DNA of 34,980 nucleotides from UBA1402 sp964488495 (GTDB lineage Bacteria > Bacteroidota > Bacteroidia > Bacteroidales > UBA1402), in NCBI GenBank assembly GCA_964488495.1, contig CAZAUQ010000024.1:1-34980 (forward strand), in the 5' to 3' direction. Shown piece after piece: positions 32,355 through 34,980 of this stretch (the first letter of the stretch is position 1; each line of letters starts with the position of its first letter). Under the pieces are notes generated by a model, which saw only the letters and a list, made by a program, of their open reading frames with translations, had not been told where the DNA came from and did not search any database. The position numbers and the translations under genes are program-made.

Positions 32355-34679
32355 ATGCCAGATCACATTTTTAAAAAAGTTCAATTATTCGATGGTGCCA
32401 TGGGTACCATACTAACGGCCGATCCGGAAGTAAATGCCTTTTTGCCCGAAGAGCTCAATCTCTTGTTTCCCGAAAAGATTTTGGCCATACACCAGGCTTA
32501 TGTTGAGGCAGGAGCTCAGTATATTACAACCAATACTTTCAGTGCCAATCCGATCAAATTAAACTCAAGTCGTTATAATTTATACGAAGTGCTGGACGCC
32601 GCCATAAAGCTTGCCCGTCAGGCTGCTCAGGGAAGCTCCTGCAGGATAATGCTCAACATAGGCCCCACCGGTAAATTGCTCGAACCCCTGGGAGAGCTCA
32701 GTTTTGAGGAAACGTACGAAAATTACAAAGCCGTAGTGGAGTATACCAAAGACAAGGTGGACGGATATGTGTTGGAAACATTTTCGGATCTCTACGAAAT
32801 CAGAGCAGCAGTATTGGCCGTAAAGGAAAACTCAGCGCTGCCTCTCATGGCTACAATGACTTTTGATGCTTCGGGCAGGACGCTCACCGGTTCCAGCCCC
32901 GAGATTGTGGCTTTAACCCTGAGCGCCTTGGGTGTCGACGTGCCGGGCATCAATTGCTCCACATCGCCCGAATACTTGATTCCTTTGGTCAAAAGAATGA
33001 GGGCCTTTACTCATTTACCTTTGCTGGTACAGCCCAATAAGGGTTTCCCCATACTTTGCCGGGGATCGGTGTCTTATGCCATGAGCGACGAAGATTTTGT
33101 TTATTATACAGGCAAACTGATTGATGCTGGAGCCTCCATAGTGGGAGGCTGTTGCGGCACAACTCCCGCAACCATAGCCTTGATGGCTAAATTCAAAAGC
33201 TTGACGCTCAAAGAGTATGCCCCTGTGGCCGACACTTATATTTGTTCTTCAACCCGCTTGCTCAAATTGCAGCAAGGCCTGGTTTGCGGTGAAAGGCTCA
33301 ATCCCACCGGCAAGAAGAAATTGCAGCAAGCCCTTTTGAACAGCGATTTCGGCTATCTGCAGCAGGAAGCCCTCAGCCAGCAGGAAGCCGGAGCTCATTT
33401 TCTGGATCTGAATGTAGGTATTCCCAATGCAAATGAAGTCGATTTGTTGTGCCGGGCAACCAAAAAGATACAGGAAATTTGCGATTTACCCTTACAACTG
33501 GACAGTTCCAATCCTTCAGCCATCGAAGCAGCCCTGCGGATCTATAACGGTGTGCCGGTGATAAATTCCATCAACGGCAGCGAGCAGGTGCTTAAAACCC
33601 TGCTTCCGCTACTGAGCAAATACGGAGCCTCGGCAGTTGCCCTTACTCTCGACGAACAAAACATACCCGAAACAGTGGAAGGACGTTTGCGTATTGCGAA
33701 ACGCATCATTGCCCGGGCAGCAGCCAGAGGCATCAACAAAAACCGGCTCATCTTCGACGCTCTGGTGATGGCTGTTTCGTCCAACCAAAGCTATGGCCAG
33801 CTCACGCTCAATACCCTCCGCAGTCTGAAAAAACTGGGAGTGCTTACTACCATAGGCTTGTCCAACGTGTCATTTGGTTTGCCCGACCGTCCTCTGCTGA
33901 ATCGCAGTTTTTTGCTGATGGCTTTGACTTCGGGCCTGGATATCCCTATTTTGAATCCTTTGGACAAAGAAAATATACAAAGCCTAAAGGCTTTCAATGC
34001 CTTATCGGGAGCAGATCCTGCCTGTGAAAATTATATTTCCTATCATTCACTAAGCCCGGTCCATGAACAAAGCGACAGCCTTTACCAGGTGGTGCTCAGC
34101 GGCTTAAAAGAATCACTGCCACTGGCCATGGACAAGATCCTTAAAGAAAAAGAGCCTCAGCAGATCATCAACGAGGATTTGATTCCTGCTTTGGACGAAG
34201 TTGGGCTGCGTTTCGAAAAAAAACACGTATTTTTGCCCCAGCTCATCCGTTCGGCAGAAGTGGCACGGCAAGCTTTTAAGCAATTGGGAGAATTGTATGT
34301 CCAACCGGCAGACAAAACTCAGGGCTTGGTGGTGCTGGCTACTGTAAAGGGTGATATTCACGATATTGGCAAAAATATTGTCAAAGTAGTTTTGGAGAGC
34401 CACGGCTACCGGGTGCTGGATTTAGGCAAGAACGTAGATCCCGGAATGGTGCTGGAAGCCTGCCGGACTCATCGTCCGCTGGCCGTTGGTCTCAGTGCTT
34501 TGATGACTACCACGGTATCTGCTATGAGCAGGACAGTAGAAGCACTTAAAGCGCAGAGCGCCGAATGTCCGGTGATTGTAGGCGGAGCGATTATTACCGA
34601 GAGCCTGGCACGGGAGATGGGAGCCGATTATTACGCAGCCGATGCACTGACGGCTATCCGTATTTTGGAAGAATTATGA
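32355..34679 (+). CDS. metH: Cobalamin-dependent methionine synthase core (Hcy, folate and B12 domains, no activation domain)
   Basis: Transfers the methyl of 5-methyl-THF to homocysteine through cobalamin. The protein has 774 residues against about 1230 in E. coli. Domains: homocysteine (1-290) with zinc ligands C201 (PGINCS) and C266-C267 (GGCCGT); pterin-binding (300-560) with VCGERLNPTG, HFLDLNVGIPNANEVD and QLDSSNPSAIEAAL; cap and Rossmann cobalamin domains (~565-774) with DIHDIG (H669 as lower axial ligand) and VGLSALMTTTV. The sequence ends right after the cobalamin fold (ADALTAIRILEEL), so the activation domain is absent and encoded upstream at 31695. Expected partners are MetF, this small protein and a flavodoxin-type reductant. 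Its stop overlaps the next ATG by 4 bp (ATGA). Confidence 0.95.
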   Translation: MPDHIFKKVQLFDGAMGTILTADPEVNAFLPEELNLLFPEKILAIHQAYVEAGAQYITTNTFSANPIKLNSSRYNLYEVLDAAIKLARQAAQGSSCRIMLNIGPTGKLLEPLGELSFEETYENYKAVVEYTKDKVDGYVLETFSDLYEIRAAVLAVKENSALPLMATMTFDASGRTLTGSSPEIVALTLSALGVDVPGINCSTSPEYLIPLVKRMRAFTHLPLLVQPNKGFPILCRGSVSYAMSDEDFVYYTGKLIDAGASIVGGCCGTTPATIALMAKFKSLTLKEYAPVADTYICSSTRLLKLQQGLVCGERLNPTGKKKLQQALLNSDFGYLQQEALSQQEAGAHFLDLNVGIPNANEVDLLCRATKKIQEICDLPLQLDSSNPSAIEAALRIYNGVPVINSINGSEQVLKTLLPLLSKYGASAVALTLDEQNIPETVEGRLRIAKRIIARAAARGINKNRLIFDALVMAVSSNQSYGQLTLNTLRSLKKLGVLTTIGLSNVSFGLPDRPLLNRSFLLMALTSGLDIPILNPLDKENIQSLKAFNALSGADPACENYISYHSLSPVHEQSDSLYQVVLSGLKESLPLAMDKILKEKEPQQIINEDLIPALDEVGLRFEKKHVFLPQLIRSAEVARQAFKQLGELYVQPADKTQGLVVLATVKGDIHDIGKNIVKVVLESHGYRVLDLGKNVDPGMVLEACRTHRPLAVGLSALMTTTVSAMSRTVEALKAQSAECPVIVGGAIITESLAREMGADYYAADALTAIRILEEL

Positions 34680-34980
34680 TACAGGGAATTGATATACACA
34701 AAAGTTTTGGCCCCCTGGAAGTACTCAAGGGGCTCCATATAGAAGTAAAGTCGGGCGAAGTGGTGGCAGTAGTGGGCCCCAGCGGTGCAGGCAAGACTAC
34801 CTTACTGCAGATACTGGGCACGCTGGATCGTCCCAACCGGGGCAGTGTCCGTATCAACGGCACCGAAGTCTCCGCATTGGGCAACCGGGAACAAGCCTTA
34901 TTTCGAAATCGCCATATAGGTTTTGTGTTTCAGTTCCATCAGCTTCTGCCGGAATTCACTGCTTTGGAAAATGTGAGCAT
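34676..34980 (+). CDS. LolD-like ABC transporter ATP-binding protein, N-terminal part (3' end off the window)
   Basis: The reading frame starts at ATG 34676 and stays open to the window edge, giving 101 full codons. It begins MIQGIDIHKSFGPLEVLKGL, with Walker A VVGPSGAGKTTL at ~33-44 and the Q-loop in HIGFVFQFHQLLPEFTALENV, the wording typical of the LolD/MacB subfamily. LolD powers release of outer-membrane lipoproteins from the inner membrane. The Walker B and signature regions lie outside the window, so LolD cannot be separated from MacB or FtsE-like relatives with certainty. The 4-bp ATGA overlap with metH suggests co-translation. Confidence 0.85.
   Translation, partial: MIQGIDIHKSFGPLEVLKGLHIEVKSGEVVAVVGPSGAGKTTLLQILGTLDRPNRGSVRINGTEVSALGNREQALFRNRHIGFVFQFHQLLPEFTALENVS

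Overview
The window looks like a draft-assembly contig from a Bacteroidota bacterium, most likely of the order Bacteroidales. The evidence is a complete type IX secretion core (porP-gldK-gldL-gldM-gldN), a SusD-family protein, two secreted proteins with type IX C-terminal sorting domains, a MYWTLELA-type DUF2795 protein, start codons that mostly lack a Shine-Dalgarno sequence, and a recurrent TAnnTTTG -7 promoter element upstream of at least fourteen genes. No rRNA, tRNA, CRISPR array, insertion sequence or phage gene was seen, and no gene-free stretch exceeds 300 bp. A 100-N gap at 4787-4886 marks a scaffold join.

Region 1 (1-5420, + strand) is the end of a pectin-type polysaccharide utilisation locus: the 3' end of a susD-like gene, a 957-residue beta-helix protein with a sorting domain, and a PL1-type pectate lyase with a sorting domain. 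The lyase is broken only by the assembly gap. Joining the identical 55-bp gap flanks restores one frame of 557 codons.

Region 2 (5465-7344) holds lptB, the ATPase of lipopolysaccharide export, converging with manC, which makes GDP-mannose. Region 3 (7468-13618, - strand) is the type IX secretion operon in the order porP-gldK-gldL-gldM-gldN. The machine therefore lies within about 2 kb of two of its probable substrates and beside cell-envelope genes.

Region 4 (13880-17452) holds a small acidic DUF2795 protein, a PduO-type corrinoid adenosyltransferase, a two-gene operon (steroid 5-alpha-reductase-like membrane protein plus a methyltransferase-like protein with a poor SAM loop), and prfB with an intact programmed +1 frameshift. 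prfB is translationally coupled to an acyl-CoA ligase gene (17452-19272). Region 5 (19396-24751) holds an M20 peptidase-family amidohydrolase and the operon dut - TPR protein - DUF4292 lipoprotein - EnvC-like protein. Region 6 (24930-30715) holds an FKBP lipoprotein, asd, a lamin-tail lipoprotein, a CPA2 antiporter and tcdA.

Region 7 (30839-34980) is a one-carbon/methionine operon: metF, a free-standing cobalamin-dependent methionine synthase activation domain, a MetH that ends after its cobalamin domain, and the start of a LolD-like ABC ATPase. MetF makes the methyl-THF that MetH consumes. The separate small gene probably supplies the reductive-activation function missing from MetH.

The observations most worth following are the split methionine synthase, the prfB frameshift site with a perfect AGGAGG in an organism whose other genes hardly use such sequences, the strong hairpin in the pectate lyase leader, and the secretion machine lying beside its substrates. 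I found no wholly unknown multi-gene system that I can defend.
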